From positions 1 to 64,000 of the forward strand of contig CASEFA010000009.1 of the NCBI GenBank assembly GCA_949287095.1: a stretch of 64,000 nt of DNA, given 5' to 3'. Below, piece after piece: positions 24,868-34,058 of the stretch. The notes under the pieces were generated by a model. That model saw only the letters and a program-made list of their open reading frames with translations, was not told the origin of the DNA and ran no database searches. The translations under genes and the position numbers were made by a program. This DNA comes from an uncultured Bacillota bacterium (lineage in GTDB: Bacteria > Bacillota > Clostridia > Peptostreptococcales > Anaerovoracaceae). How positions within the stretch are numbered: the first letter of the stretch is position 1; the number at the start of each line of letters is the position of its first letter.

Positions 24868-26073
24868 ATGAGTTTTTTAGACGAAGTTAAATCTAAGAGA
24901 TACGCCGTCATCGTACTGGCTGTTCTGATTATCGGTGTAATAACCACCACGCTGGGAGCGGCTACTGTTACTGCTTACGCAGCGACTACGGATTATTACG
25001 CTGTGAAGATCGGAGACGAGACTGTTGCCGTAACCGGCACACAGGAAGAGGCTAATGCCATTATAGACGGCGTGAAAAATCACTACGTAACCGAGGGCGC
25101 AGAAGTGCTTTCTATAAAATGTGATCCTGTTATGACTACTGAGGTTATGTCAGTGAAGAAATCGGATGAGGCTCCGACGCTGACGATAAACCTTGTGGGA
25201 GCAATAGACAGCATCATTACCGGAAATGAGGAAACTGTTACATACACGGTGGAGTCCGGTGATACGGTGTGGGATATAGCTTCCGACAGCGGGTTCACAG
25301 TAAGCGAGATTCAGGAAATGAACGAGGGAGTGGATCTGGAGGGTCTTTATCCGGGAGATACTCTCAAGCTTTCAGAGAATAAGCCTTTGGTGAATGTGAC
25401 CGTTGAGCAGAAGGTGACATCTGAGAGAGAAGTACCTTTTGAAACTGTAACCAAGGAGTCTGACGAACTTTACGAGGATGAAACGAAAGTTGAAACCGAG
25501 GGAGAAAAAGGCTCTGAGATCGTGACGGAACAGGTTGTAACCGTTAACGGAAAGGTTACTTCGACCACTGAACTTTCCAGCGAGGTAACGAAGGAACCTG
25601 TGGACAAGGTAGTTCTTGAGGGAACCAAGGAAAGACCGGCAGCTGTAGCACAGACTCAGACTGCGGCAGCGACGACCGGCGGTTCGTCATCTGCCTCTTC
25701 GGAACCTGCTAAGAGCTATGCATCTGCACCGTCCAATCCGAACGGAGCAGCTATCGCAAGCTTCGCATGTCAGTTCGTTGGAAACCCTTATGTGTACGGC
25801 GGTGCCAGCCTTACGAACGGAGCAGACTGTTCAGGATTCGTATATGCGGTATATAAGGCTTGCGGAATAAGCATTCCGAGAGTTCCTACCGCAGCCGGAT
25901 ATGGAATATCCTACTCACAGGCTCAGCCGGGAGATATTCTGGTTTATCCGGGACACGTTTCAATCTACATCGGCGGAGGCAGAGAAGTTCACGCTGTAAA
26001 TCCGAGGATTGGAATCACCATTACAAATGTAGGTTATGTGGGACCTGTTGTAGGCGTTAGAAGAATCGCGTAA
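24868..26073 (+). CDS. Secreted LysM-G5-NlpC/P60 peptidoglycan hydrolase
   Basis: A 401-residue exported wall enzyme. Residues 12-38 form a signal or anchor helix ending near AYAATTDYY. A LysM module (YTVESGDTVWDIASDSG to YPGDTLKL) spans about 125-172, a G5-type domain (VNVTVEQKVTSEREVPFETV onward) about 175-256, a Ser/Ala/Thr-rich linker about 258-290, and the NlpC/P60 domain about 290-401. The catalytic cysteine is in NGADCSGFVYAVYKA and the histidine in PGHVSIYIGGG. It probably cuts stem-peptide bonds during growth or separation. Monocistronic, with its own promoter and a terminator-like hairpin. Confidence 0.9.
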   Translation: MSFLDEVKSKRYAVIVLAVLIIGVITTTLGAATVTAYAATTDYYAVKIGDETVAVTGTQEEANAIIDGVKNHYVTEGAEVLSIKCDPVMTTEVMSVKKSDEAPTLTINLVGAIDSIITGNEETVTYTVESGDTVWDIASDSGFTVSEIQEMNEGVDLEGLYPGDTLKLSENKPLVNVTVEQKVTSEREVPFETVTKESDELYEDETKVETEGEKGSEIVTEQVVTVNGKVTSTTELSSEVTKEPVDKVVLEGTKERPAAVAQTQTAAATTGGSSSASSEPAKSYASAPSNPNGAAIASFACQFVGNPYVYGGASLTNGADCSGFVYAVYKACGISIPRVPTAAGYGISYSQAQPGDILVYPGHVSIYIGGGREVHAVNPRIGITITNVGYVGPVVGVRRIA

Positions 26074-26097
26074 CCGGAAAATTAAATAAGAAATCAG

Positions 26098-26143
26098 GAG
26101 CGCTTTGACGGCCGCTGGATGCGGCTCGCCGGGGCGCTTTTTC
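26098..26143 (+). terminator. Terminator after the NlpC/P60 gene
   Basis: AGCGC (26099-26103) pairs with GCGCT (26134-26138) around an inner GCCGC/GCGGC hairpin (26111-26125), followed by a T run to 26142. Confidence 0.65.
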
Positions 26144-26749
26144 TATTGCGCGGCATTGCTAAACAGAACGACGTTGACCTTATCAGGAATTGCCGTGTGG
26201 GCCGCCGAAGCTGAAAACAGCCATTGCGGCCGATGAAATCTGTGCCACTGCGGAAAACAATCGGAAAAGTGGCCAAGAAATCGGCTTTGAAAACCTGACA
26301 GAGAAGCGAAAATCTCGGCCGCTTGCCGGGATTTTGACGATTTTGCAGTAAAAACCATGGGCCGCGAACTGGAAAAGCGAGGCTCGCGGCCGAGACTCAC
26401 GATTGCTGAAGGGCTTGAGATTTGCGTGTATACTTTATTTTTTGACAGAGCGGGTGTAAGATTAAAAACAGATACTCAAAGTGTAAGAATGAGAGACGGA
26501 TTATCGGACAAAGTATGAGTTATCTTCTGTCGTCATGATGATCTACTTTATACTCAAAGAAATCATTGACGAAAACAAGTGATGCTACCTGATTGGCATG
26601 TTAAAGCAGACTTTTGAATAGTGACCTGGCGGAAAATCGCCGTCTGAAGCGCAGGCGGCGATTTTCCTGTTCTCCGCTTTACATCTGACCGGATATCTTA
26701 CCCTCCCGCCTTCACCCCTTTGCACCAAACCTTTTTGCATGGTTTTAAC
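26144..26749. other. Gene-free stretch with nested GC-rich palindromes and a perfect hairpin
   Basis: No credible gene is seen. TCTCGGCCGC (26313-26322) is repeated inverted at 26386-26395, and GGCCGCGA (26360-26367) is inverted at 26384-26391. ATACTCAAAG occurs at 26472 and 26550. A 16-bp hairpin with one G-T pair and a 5-base loop spans 26631-26667 without a T run. I looked for the spaced-word array found in the other long gaps and could not fit it here. Confidence 0.5.
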
Positions 26750-26777
26750 TTGCAAAAACACGCCAATCCGTTATAAT
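26750..26777 (+). promoter_or_regulatory. Promoter of mgtE
   Basis: TTGCAA (26750-26755) and a perfect TATAAT (26772-26777) with a 16-base spacer. The ~65-base leader has a small GTCGG...CCGAC hairpin but is too short for an M-box magnesium riboswitch. Confidence 0.7.
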
Positions 26778-26849
26778 TTAATAGTCGGGGGAGAATCTCC
26801 GACCACTGTCGGGGCAAATACGGGATGACTTGGAAAGGGGGAGCAGAAT

Positions 26850-28247
26850 ATGGAAAACAGACTTATAGATCAGGACGTGCTTTATGAAGAGTCTCTGGAG
26901 AAGATTCTGGCGTATCTGGAAGAAAAGAAGTACTTTAAAGCCAGAGACGAGCTCCTTCGGTTTAACGAAGTCGATATTGCCGAGCTCCTGGAGGAAGTAA
27001 CGGAGGAAGCGGGACTGCAGAAGACCGTTATCCTGTTCAGGCTCCTTCCAAAGGACGTGTCGGTAGAGGTGTTCTCCGAGCTGCCGTCAGACGATCAGGT
27101 AGATATTATCAACGAGATAACCGATAAGGAAATAGATTATATCGTCACCGAGATGGACTTCGACGATAAGATAGACGTGCTGGAGGAGCTGCCCGCCAAC
27201 GTGGTGGACAAGATTCTGGAAAAGACTCCTAAAAGTGAAAGAAAGCTCATCAACACGTTTTTGAACTACCCGGATACCTGCGCGGGAAGCCTTATGACAC
27301 CGGATTACATAAGCCTTCAGAAGGACTGGACCGTGGCAAGGGCTCTTGAGCACATAAAGAAGGAGGGCATGGACGCTGAGACCGTCTATACCTGCTACGT
27401 AAAGGATACGGGAAGAAAGCTAATAGGAATAGTATCCCTTGCGACTCTCGTCATAACTGACGACAACGTCAGGGTAAAGGACATAATGAGAACCGACTTC
27501 GTATACGAGAACGTGTACGAGGACCAGGAGGAGGTGGCCGAGGACTTCAAGCGTTACGGCTTCCTGGCAATTCCTGTCGTCGACAACGAGGACAGGCTGG
27601 TGGGAATCATCACCGTCGACGATATCCTGGACGTAATGGAAGAAGAGGCCACAGAGGACATAGAGAGAATGAACGGAGTTATCGACTGGGAGAACTCCGA
27701 CAAGGATTATCTGGACATATCTGTAAAGCAGCACGTTTTGAACCGTCTGCCGTGGCTCATAATACTGATGGTGGCATACGTCTTTACGGGAATGATAATA
27801 ACCCGGTTCGAGGCTACCCTGTCTCAGGTCATATGCCTTGTGGCATACATGCCGATGCTCATGGGCACGGGCGGAAACACCGGCTCGCAGGCGGCCACCC
27901 TAATAATCCGCGGACTTGCGACGGACGAGGTGGACACTTCCGACGCCCTTGCAGTTCTCTGGAAGGAAGTAAGAGTGGGCTTTGTCATAGGAGTGATACT
28001 CAGCGCCATAAACTTCGTAAGAGTCTGCTGGATAGACGGAAACGGCGTGATGGTGGCCCTTACGGTCTGCACAGCAATGCTGTTTATAGTTATGTTTGCG
28101 AAGATTATCGGAAGTATGATTCCGCTTCTCGTGAAAAAGATGAAGCTGGACCCGGCCCTTATCGCAAACCCGGCCATTTCGTCCGTTTCGGACATCGTTG
28201 CCCTGACCATATATTTCCTCATGGCGATGCTGTTTCTGCATTTATAG
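26850..28247 (+). CDS. mgtE: Magnesium transporter MgtE
   Basis: A 465-residue Mg2+ channel. Residues about 1-140 form the acidic N domain, about 145-270 two CBS domains (AGSLMTPDYISL at the first, GFLAIPVVDNEDRLVGIITVDD at the second), then a connecting helix and five membrane helices. The selectivity-region motif GTGGNTGSQAATLIIRG is intact; the usual later motif appears as DPALIANPAISSVSD. The cytoplasmic domains sense Mg2+ and close the channel. Strong AAAGGGGGAG site upstream; nnrD follows 10 bases after the stop. Confidence 0.95.
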   Translation: MENRLIDQDVLYEESLEKILAYLEEKKYFKARDELLRFNEVDIAELLEEVTEEAGLQKTVILFRLLPKDVSVEVFSELPSDDQVDIINEITDKEIDYIVTEMDFDDKIDVLEELPANVVDKILEKTPKSERKLINTFLNYPDTCAGSLMTPDYISLQKDWTVARALEHIKKEGMDAETVYTCYVKDTGRKLIGIVSLATLVITDDNVRVKDIMRTDFVYENVYEDQEEVAEDFKRYGFLAIPVVDNEDRLVGIITVDDILDVMEEEATEDIERMNGVIDWENSDKDYLDISVKQHVLNRLPWLIILMVAYVFTGMIITRFEATLSQVICLVAYMPMLMGTGGNTGSQAATLIIRGLATDEVDTSDALAVLWKEVRVGFVIGVILSAINFVRVCWIDGNGVMVALTVCTAMLFIVMFAKIIGSMIPLLVKKMKLDPALIANPAISSVSDIVALTIYFLMAMLFLHL

Positions 28248-28257
28248 GAAGGTGCTT

Positions 28258-29118
28258 ATGGAGATTAAAGGATATACTGAAGGCGAATTTGCCGGAAGGC
28301 TCTTTCTTCCGAGGCTGGCCGATTCACACAAAGGCGATTACGGCAGGGTTCTCATCGCCGCCGGTTCCTTCGGCATGGCGGGGGCGTGCGCTTTCTCCGC
28401 AAAATCTGCCCTGAGGACGGGAAGCGGCCTTGTGATGATACTGACGCCGGAGGGGAACGTGCCGGTGCTGCAGATTTTGTGTCCGGAAGCGGTGTGCCTC
28501 AGCGCCCGGGACGCCCTGGGAAGGCTTGCGGGCTTTGACGCGGCGGCGGCAGGCTCTGGAATGGGCAAAAGCAGCGAAGCGGGGGACGTTCTTTCGGAAA
28601 TCCTCGCCGGTTACGAAGGGCCGCTGCTTCTGGACGCCGACGGACTGAACATGGTTTCGGAGAACAGGAAGGTGGCTGACGCGTTCCGCAGGAGAAAGGA
28701 AAACCTCAGGAAGACGGTGATAACTCCCCATATGGGCGAGGCCGCAAGGCTCCTGGGAAAAGACAGCCTTAAGGGCATGAGAAAAGAGGAAATCTGTCAG
28801 GCTCTGTTTGAGAAGTACGGGGCAGTGACCGTGCTCAAGGGCCACGAGACCTTTGTGGCATATGAAAATGAAATATGGATAAATCCGACGGGAAATCCGG
28901 GAATGGCAACGGCAGGGTCGGGAGACGCGCTGACCGGGATAATAGTTTCCCTGATGGGGCAGGGATACGACCCGCTTACGGCGGCAAGAGCCGGGGTCTA
29001 CCTTCACGGTCTTGCGGGAGATCTGGCCGCGGAGGAAAAGGGGGAATATTCCCTTACGGTTTCGGATATTATAGAGAGGCTGCCTGATGCGGTAATTCAG
29101 GTCAGCAGGTGCAAATGA
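28258..29118 (+). CDS. nnrD: ADP-dependent NAD(P)H-hydrate dehydratase
   Basis: Repairs hydrated NAD(P)H. The 286-residue ribokinase-like protein has KGDYGRVLIAAGSFGMAGA near residues 24-42, LLLDADGLNMVS near 120, ITPHMGEAARLLG near 155 and the NPGMATAGSGDALTGII signature near 215-231. It lacks the NnrE epimerase domain often fused in other bacteria, so the epimerase must be separate or absent. ATG 28258 is chosen for the AGGAAGG site; a GTG 6 bases upstream is in frame. Confidence 0.92.
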   Translation: MEIKGYTEGEFAGRLFLPRLADSHKGDYGRVLIAAGSFGMAGACAFSAKSALRTGSGLVMILTPEGNVPVLQILCPEAVCLSARDALGRLAGFDAAAAGSGMGKSSEAGDVLSEILAGYEGPLLLDADGLNMVSENRKVADAFRRRKENLRKTVITPHMGEAARLLGKDSLKGMRKEEICQALFEKYGAVTVLKGHETFVAYENEIWINPTGNPGMATAGSGDALTGIIVSLMGQGYDPLTAARAGVYLHGLAGDLAAEEKGEYSLTVSDIIERLPDAVIQVSRCK

Positions 29119-29137
29119 TTATATAAGGAGATACGCT

Positions 29138-29956
29138 ATGGACACAAAGTATTTTGCCGATGTGGCCGCAAAGGTCAGAATTGACGTTATAAGGGCCATA
29201 TACCACGCAGGGTCGGGACACCCGGGCGGAAGCCTTTCCGCCGCCGACATCGTTACGGCGCTCTATTTTAAGGAGATGAACATCGACCCGAAGAACCCGG
29301 ACAAGCCGGACAGGGACAAGTTCATACTGTCAAAGGGTCACGCGGGCCCGGTGCAGTATGCGGCCCTTGCTGAGAGGGGATATTATCCGGTGGAGGATAT
29401 GATGAGCCTTAGAAAACTGGGCAGTCCGTTTCAGGGACACCCGAACATGCACAAGGTCCCGGGCATTGAGATGTCCACGGGCTCCCTGGGCCAGGGGATT
29501 TCCGTGTCCGTAGGAATGGCTCTTGCGAATAAGATAGACGGAAATCCGGGAAGAATCTACACCCTTTTAGGCGACGGCGAGATTCAGGAGGGCCTGGTGT
29601 GGGAGGCCGCAATGTCGGCGGCCCACTATAAGCTGGATAATCTGGTGGCGATTCTCGATTACAACGGACTTCAGATAGACGGCCCCAACGAAAAGGTCAT
29701 GACCGTTGCCCCTGTAGACGAGAAATTCAGGGCCTTCGGGTGGAACGTAATCGTAATAGACGGACACGATTTTGAGGAGATATTTAAAGCCTTTGACGAG
29801 GCCAGAGAGTGCAAGGGAAAGCCGACCGCAATCATAGCGAAAACCCACAAGGGGAAAGGCGTTTCCTTCATGGAGGACGAAGCGGGCTGGCACGGCAAGG
29901 CCCCGAACGAGGAACAGGCAAAACAGGCAGTAGAGGAACTTGGAGGTGAGTGGTAA
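29138..29956 (+). CDS. Transketolase, N-terminal (thiamine diphosphate-binding) subunit
   Basis: One half of a split transketolase, 272 residues. AGSGHPGGSLSAADI (about residues 23-37) and the thiamine diphosphate motif GDGEIQEGLVWEAAMSAAHYK (about 145-165, followed by NGLQIDG) are present. Split enzymes of this kind are usual in Clostridia and archaea and act in the non-oxidative pentose phosphate pathway. The stop overlaps the start of the C-terminal subunit by one base. Confidence 0.93.
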   Translation: MDTKYFADVAAKVRIDVIRAIYHAGSGHPGGSLSAADIVTALYFKEMNIDPKNPDKPDRDKFILSKGHAGPVQYAALAERGYYPVEDMMSLRKLGSPFQGHPNMHKVPGIEMSTGSLGQGISVSVGMALANKIDGNPGRIYTLLGDGEIQEGLVWEAAMSAAHYKLDNLVAILDYNGLQIDGPNEKVMTVAPVDEKFRAFGWNVIVIDGHDFEEIFKAFDEARECKGKPTAIIAKTHKGKGVSFMEDEAGWHGKAPNEEQAKQAVEELGGEW

Positions 29957-30885
29957 TGGCAGACAAAATCGCAACGAGAGCGGCTTACGGAAAGACTCTT
30001 GTAAAGCTGGGAGAGAGCGAAAAGAACCTTATCGTAATGGACGCCGACCTTTCCAAGTCCACCATGACCGCGGAATTTGCGAAGGCGTATCCGGAGAGAT
30101 TTTTCAACATGGGAATCGCCGAGCAGAACCTTTACGGCACGGCTGCGGGGCTGGCTCTTTCGGGAAAGACCGTCTGCGCTTCCACATTTGCTATGTTCGC
30201 ATCGGGAAGAGCTTTTGAGATAATAAGAAATTCCATAGGATATACCGGCGCCAACGTCAAAGTCTGCGCGACCCACGCGGGAATCACCGTAGGAGAGGAC
30301 GGCGCCAGCCATCAGACCTTCGAGGACATCGCCCTTATGAGAACCATACCGGGTATGACCGTGGTAAATCCGTGCGACGCCGTAAGCGCGGAAAAGCTTT
30401 TGGAGCAGGTTATAGGCTTTAAGGGCCCGGCATACGTAAGGCTTGGAAGAGCGGCCGTTCCTGTTTTCTATAACGAGGAGGATTCCGTAACCATAGGAAA
30501 GGCCAACGTCCTCAGGGAAGGAAGGGACGTTACGGTCATCGCGACGGGCATAATGGTTTCCGAGGCCATGATGGCCGCATCTCAGCTTGCAGAGGAAGGC
30601 GTCGACGTAGGCGTAATAGATATGCACACTATAAAGCCTCTGGACGAGGAGGCCGTCATAAATGCGGCGAAGACCACGGGCAGAATCGTAACAGCCGAGG
30701 AGCACTCCGTCATAGGCGGACTGGGCTCTGCGGTAGCAGAGGTGACGTCAAAGTACTGTCCTGTGAGAATCGAGATGGTGGGTCAGCACGACACTTACGG
30801 CGAATCGGGAAAGCCTGAGGAGCTTAAGGAAAAGTACGGCATGACGGCGGCCGACATAGTGAAGGCCGTGAGAGAGGTATACTAA
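29956..30885 (+). CDS. Transketolase, C-terminal subunit
   Basis: The second half, 309 residues, with the pyrimidine-binding domain (MGIAEQNLYGTAAGLALSG near residue 55, THAGITVGEDGASHQ near 110) and the C-terminal transketolase domain (VIDMHTIKPLDEEAV, EEHSVIGGLG). It could resemble a DXS-type fragment, but size and pairing with the N-terminal subunit argue for transketolase. ATG 29956 follows GGAGG at 29942-29946; a GTG at 29950 is also in frame. Confidence 0.93.
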   Translation: MADKIATRAAYGKTLVKLGESEKNLIVMDADLSKSTMTAEFAKAYPERFFNMGIAEQNLYGTAAGLALSGKTVCASTFAMFASGRAFEIIRNSIGYTGANVKVCATHAGITVGEDGASHQTFEDIALMRTIPGMTVVNPCDAVSAEKLLEQVIGFKGPAYVRLGRAAVPVFYNEEDSVTIGKANVLREGRDVTVIATGIMVSEAMMAASQLAEEGVDVGVIDMHTIKPLDEEAVINAAKTTGRIVTAEEHSVIGGLGSAVAEVTSKYCPVRIEMVGQHDTYGESGKPEELKEKYGMTAADIVKAVREVY

Positions 30886-30901
30886 GCCTGTCGGTGAACC
30901 A

Positions 30902-32383
30902 ATGGAAAAGAGAACAAAAGGTGAAACGGTAAAAATTAAGATAGTTGACATGGCAGACAGCGGAGCCGGAATCGGAAAGGATGCCGGCTTTGCTGTTTTT
31001 GTTCCGGGAGCGGTGACGGGAGACGTAGTGACGGCGAGGCTTGTGAAGGTGAAAAAGAATTTTGCCGAAGGGGAGCTCATATCCGTGGACGAGCCGTCGA
31101 AGGACCGCAGGGAGCCGTTCTGTCCGGCTGCGGGAGAATGCGGAGGGTGCCCTTTTGGGCCCCTGGCATACGATGCTCAGGCTGAGATAAGGAGAAAACA
31201 CCTTTCGGACAGGCTTGAAAGGATAGGCGGAGCTCAGGCGGACGGAATCGTGGGCGGCACGGTGACTATGGAGAATCCGTTCAGATACAGGAACAAAGCC
31301 GTCATGGAGATTACGGCAGGCGGCCTCATAACGCTGAAGGGCGGCATACAGAAAAACGCGGGAGAGCCTGTAATAGGCTTTCACCGCAGGGGAAGCCATG
31401 ATGTGGTGGACTGCGGAGACTGCATGCTTCAGGCTCCGACGGTGGCAGCGGCGGCCCGCGCCGTAAAAGAGTTTATGATATCGGATAACATTACGGCCTA
31501 CGACCCGAAGTGGGAGAAGGGTCTCATGCGTCATATGATGATAAGGACAGCCTTCGGAACCGGTGAGGTGATGGCAGTCTTTGTCATAAACGGCAAGGGA
31601 ATTCCCAACGTTCAGAAGCTTATCGGCATGCTGGACGACGCAATATACGACCTGCCGCCGGGACCGGGCGGAGTGGAATACAGCCTTGAGAGCGTTGTCG
31701 TAAGCTGCAAAAAGGGGAACGGCCGGGGAAGCGTCTTCGGCGACGAATTTACGACCGTGGCGGGAAGTCCGGTGATACACGAGCGCATAGGCGGACTGGA
31801 TTTTGAGATTTCGCCGGCGTCATTTTATCAGGTGAACCCGGTTCAGATGGAAAGACTTTACGACATTGCTGCAGATTTTGCGGGCGGAGAGGAAGGACTT
31901 TCGGGAAAGACGGTTCTCGACCTTTACTGCGGCGTGGGAAGCATCGGCCTGTGGCTTTCCAGAAAAGGCGCAGGGTCGGTCATAGGAATAGAATCGGTCA
32001 GGGATGCGGTTCTTGACGCCAACAGAAACGCCGTTATAAACGGAATAGTAAGCGCCAGATACATATGCGGAAAGGCGGAGGAGGTTCTGCCGCGCCTTGC
32101 GGTCGGTGAAGAGGTTGGAGGAATATCCCTTGAAAAGGCCGATATAGCCGTTCTCGATCCGCCGAGGGCTGGATGCAGAGAAGAACTCTTAGATGCCGTG
32201 GCCGAAGCGGGTGTAGACAGAATAGTCTACGTGTCCTGCGACAGCGGAACCCTGTCAAGGGACGTGAAGTACCTTTCGGGACTGGGCTACGCTCTGACAA
32301 AGGCCGTGCCCGTGGATATGTTTCCTGGCACAGCCGAATCGGAAGCCGTGGCCCTCATCGAGAGGGATATAAAAGTTCTGTAA
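30902..32383 (+). CDS. rlmD: 23S rRNA (uracil-C5)-methyltransferase, RlmD/RlmCD family
   Basis: A 493-residue SAM-dependent RNA m5U methyltransferase. It has an N-terminal TRAM RNA-binding domain (to about residue 60), an Fe-S cysteine cluster CPAAGECGGCPFG near residues 76-88, SAM motif VLDLYCGVGSIGLWLS near 340, and the catalytic end with DPPRAGCREELL and YVSCDSGTLSRDV (catalytic cysteine in SCDS). The exact uridine target (747 and/or 1939) cannot be assigned. It follows the transketolase genes by 16 bases. Confidence 0.9.
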   Translation: MEKRTKGETVKIKIVDMADSGAGIGKDAGFAVFVPGAVTGDVVTARLVKVKKNFAEGELISVDEPSKDRREPFCPAAGECGGCPFGPLAYDAQAEIRRKHLSDRLERIGGAQADGIVGGTVTMENPFRYRNKAVMEITAGGLITLKGGIQKNAGEPVIGFHRRGSHDVVDCGDCMLQAPTVAAAARAVKEFMISDNITAYDPKWEKGLMRHMMIRTAFGTGEVMAVFVINGKGIPNVQKLIGMLDDAIYDLPPGPGGVEYSLESVVVSCKKGNGRGSVFGDEFTTVAGSPVIHERIGGLDFEISPASFYQVNPVQMERLYDIAADFAGGEEGLSGKTVLDLYCGVGSIGLWLSRKGAGSVIGIESVRDAVLDANRNAVINGIVSARYICGKAEEVLPRLAVGEEVGGISLEKADIAVLDPPRAGCREELLDAVAEAGVDRIVYVSCDSGTLSRDVKYLSGLGYALTKAVPVDMFPGTAESEAVALIERDIKVL

Positions 32384-32407
32384 AACGAAAAGAAAAGCAG
32401 AACCCCC

Positions 32408-32436
32408 TTGCAATTAGAAGGAAAATAATGTAAAAT
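32408..32436 (+). promoter_or_regulatory. Promoter of the MinD-like gene and ftsEX region
   Basis: TTGCAA (32408-32413) and TAAAAT (32431-32436) with a 17-base spacer and a TG just before the -10. Confidence 0.65.
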
Positions 32437-32466
32437 AAAGGAAAAGAAGTAAGGTGAGGGATTGAT

Positions 32467-33246
32467 GTGTTCAAAGACAGAGTGGTTTTCAGGGAAAGAA
32501 AAGGTGTATCACGGGCATTGGAGCCGATAAGGATTGCAGTGACCGGAACGGGAGAATGTGTGGGCGCCAGCTTTACGGCTGCAGGACTTGCCGTGTTCTT
32601 TGCGCGCAGAGGACGAAGGGTTACGTATACGGAAATAGGAGACCCTGTCAGAATGCGCCGGCTTATGTACGATGTGATAGCCCTGGACAGAAGGCTGGGC
32701 AGGGAGAATGTTAAAGCGGTCTACAGAAGCATACGGGAGCTGGAACCGCAGAAATCGCTCCGCGTCAATCTTTCCGACGGAATTTCGTGGAGAGTCATCA
32801 CGCCGGAAGATGTCGACGATGGTCTGAATCCGGAGCCGGCGGATATATCCAGGATGATATCGTCGGCAGATGGAGATGTGCAGATTTTTGACGTAAGCGC
32901 CGGGGAAAAATTCAACGGATGCCTCCTCGATATGGATTTTGTCGTGGCGGTGGCGGATCCTATGCCGTCGAAACTTATGCGCCAGAGAGAAAGGATTAAG
33001 TTTCTGAAGAGGCTCGAGGCGTCGGGAAACCGCGTCATGTGGACGGTAAACCGAATGAACGACGGAGTCAGTAAAAGGCAGATACAGGGATTCCTCAGAG
33101 AGGAGCAGATTCTGTATCTGAATGAAATTCCGCCCGAGGCCGTATACACGGGCGAATTCAGATGCAGACTTCCTCATGCGGACGGGAAAGTTATGGAGAT
33201 TTTTGCGGATTCCTTCACCAAAATTTCACAAAGTATCGGAATATAG
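32467..33246 (+). CDS. Degenerate MinD/ParA-like protein, unknown function
   Basis: A 259-residue protein whose layout resembles the SIMIBI ATPases: VTGTGECVGASFTAAGLAVFFARRG near residues 25-50 takes the place of KGGxGKST and its following helix, but the phosphate-binding lysines are replaced. Nucleotide hydrolysis is therefore doubtful. Middle and C-terminal parts (FVVAVADPMPSKLMR, VMWTVNRMNDG) are also MinD-like. The start is GTG 32467 after AGGTGAGGG. It stands just upstream of ftsE-ftsX and the M23 peptidase, which suggests a link to the cell envelope or division, but that is inference. Confidence 0.7.
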   Translation: MFKDRVVFRERKGVSRALEPIRIAVTGTGECVGASFTAAGLAVFFARRGRRVTYTEIGDPVRMRRLMYDVIALDRRLGRENVKAVYRSIRELEPQKSLRVNLSDGISWRVITPEDVDDGLNPEPADISRMISSADGDVQIFDVSAGEKFNGCLLDMDFVVAVADPMPSKLMRQRERIKFLKRLEASGNRVMWTVNRMNDGVSKRQIQGFLREEQILYLNEIPPEAVYTGEFRCRLPHADGKVMEIFADSFTKISQSIGI

Positions 33247-33326
33247 CGGCCCATTGAGGTTTAAAAAGTCAAGGTTTTGTAGTATACTATCATGTGTACG
33301 CAAATCTTAATCGAAGAGGTACTTTT

Positions 33327-34058
33327 ATGATAACGCTTGAAAATGTGACTAAGACATATTCCGGTAATATAGGACTGGAAGATGCCAGCATACATATAGA
33401 TAAGGGTGATTTCGTATTTCTTGTGGGCCCCAGCGGCGCAGGAAAATCGACCTTTATCAGACTTTTACTTAAAGAAATAGATGCCGATTCGGGCAGTATA
33501 ATCGTGGACGGACAGGAGGTCACCAGACTGAGCAACAGAGAAATTCCGCTGCTCAGAAGAAAGATAGGAATAGTATTCCAGGATTTCAGACTCCTGCCGA
33601 AGAAGACTGTATATGAGAACGTGGCTTTTGCCATGGAGATTCTTCATAAATCCAAAAAGCAGATAAGGAAAAGGGTTCCTCAGGCCCTTGCACTGGTTGG
33701 AATTCCGGATATGGGAGACAAGTATCCTGATGAACTTTCGGCCGGCGAACAGCAGCGAGTTGCCATAGCGCGAGCCATTATTAACAAGCCGTCGCTTCTT
33801 ATCGCCGACGAGCCGACGGGAAATCTGGATCCGACTACGGCGGACGATATAATGGATCTGCTGAATAAGATAAATATGTCAGGGACCACCATAGTTATGG
33901 TAACCCATGCCAAGGACATAGTTGACAAGATGAATAAGCGCGTTATAGCCATAGAGTCAGGCCACATCGTAAGGGATGAGCAGGGGCAGTACGGCTATGA
34001 ACAGGCGCAGGACGATGTGAAGGAGGAGGTCTTTGACGATGCGTATGATAGGCTATAA
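33327..34058 (+). CDS. ftsE: Cell division ATP-binding protein FtsE
   Basis: A 243-residue ABC ATPase that, with FtsX, controls wall hydrolases at the septum. Walker [10 protein letters not shown] near residues 36-44, Q-loop [16 protein letters not shown] near 86, signature [14 protein letters not shown] near 138 and Walker [15 protein letters not shown] near 160 are all intact. ATG 33327 has AGAGGT upstream. The end overlaps ftsX by 20 bases. A -10 (TATACT, 33283-33288) lies before it with a poor -35. Confidence 0.95.
   Translation: MITLENVTKTYSGNIGLEDASIHIDKGDFVFLVGPSGAGKSTFIRLLLKEIDADSGSIIVDGQEVTRLSNREIPLLRRKIGIVFQDFRLLPKKTVYENVAFAMEILHKSKKQIRKRVPQALALVGIPDMGDKYPDELSAGEQQRVAIARAIINKPSLLIADEPTGNLDPTTADDIMDLLNKINMSGTTIVMVTHAKDIVDKMNKRVIAIESGHIVRDEQGQYGYEQAQDDVKEEVFDDAYDRL

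Noticed and set aside
26778..26849. M-box magnesium riboswitch before mgtE
   Set aside because: The leader is only about 65 bases with one small hairpin, too short for the M-box fold.
29671..30705. Long minus-strand open frame opposite the transketolase genes
   Set aside because: The plus strand encodes clear transketolase domains; the minus frame has no ribosome-binding site and a composition mirroring the coding strand.
29138..30885. Frameshifted single transketolase
   Set aside because: Two-subunit transketolases are usual in Clostridia; the second gene has its own GGAGG site and start.
30824..31780. Minus-strand open frame opposite the RNA methyltransferase gene
   Set aside because: It is the shadow of a recognised gene and encodes no known domain.
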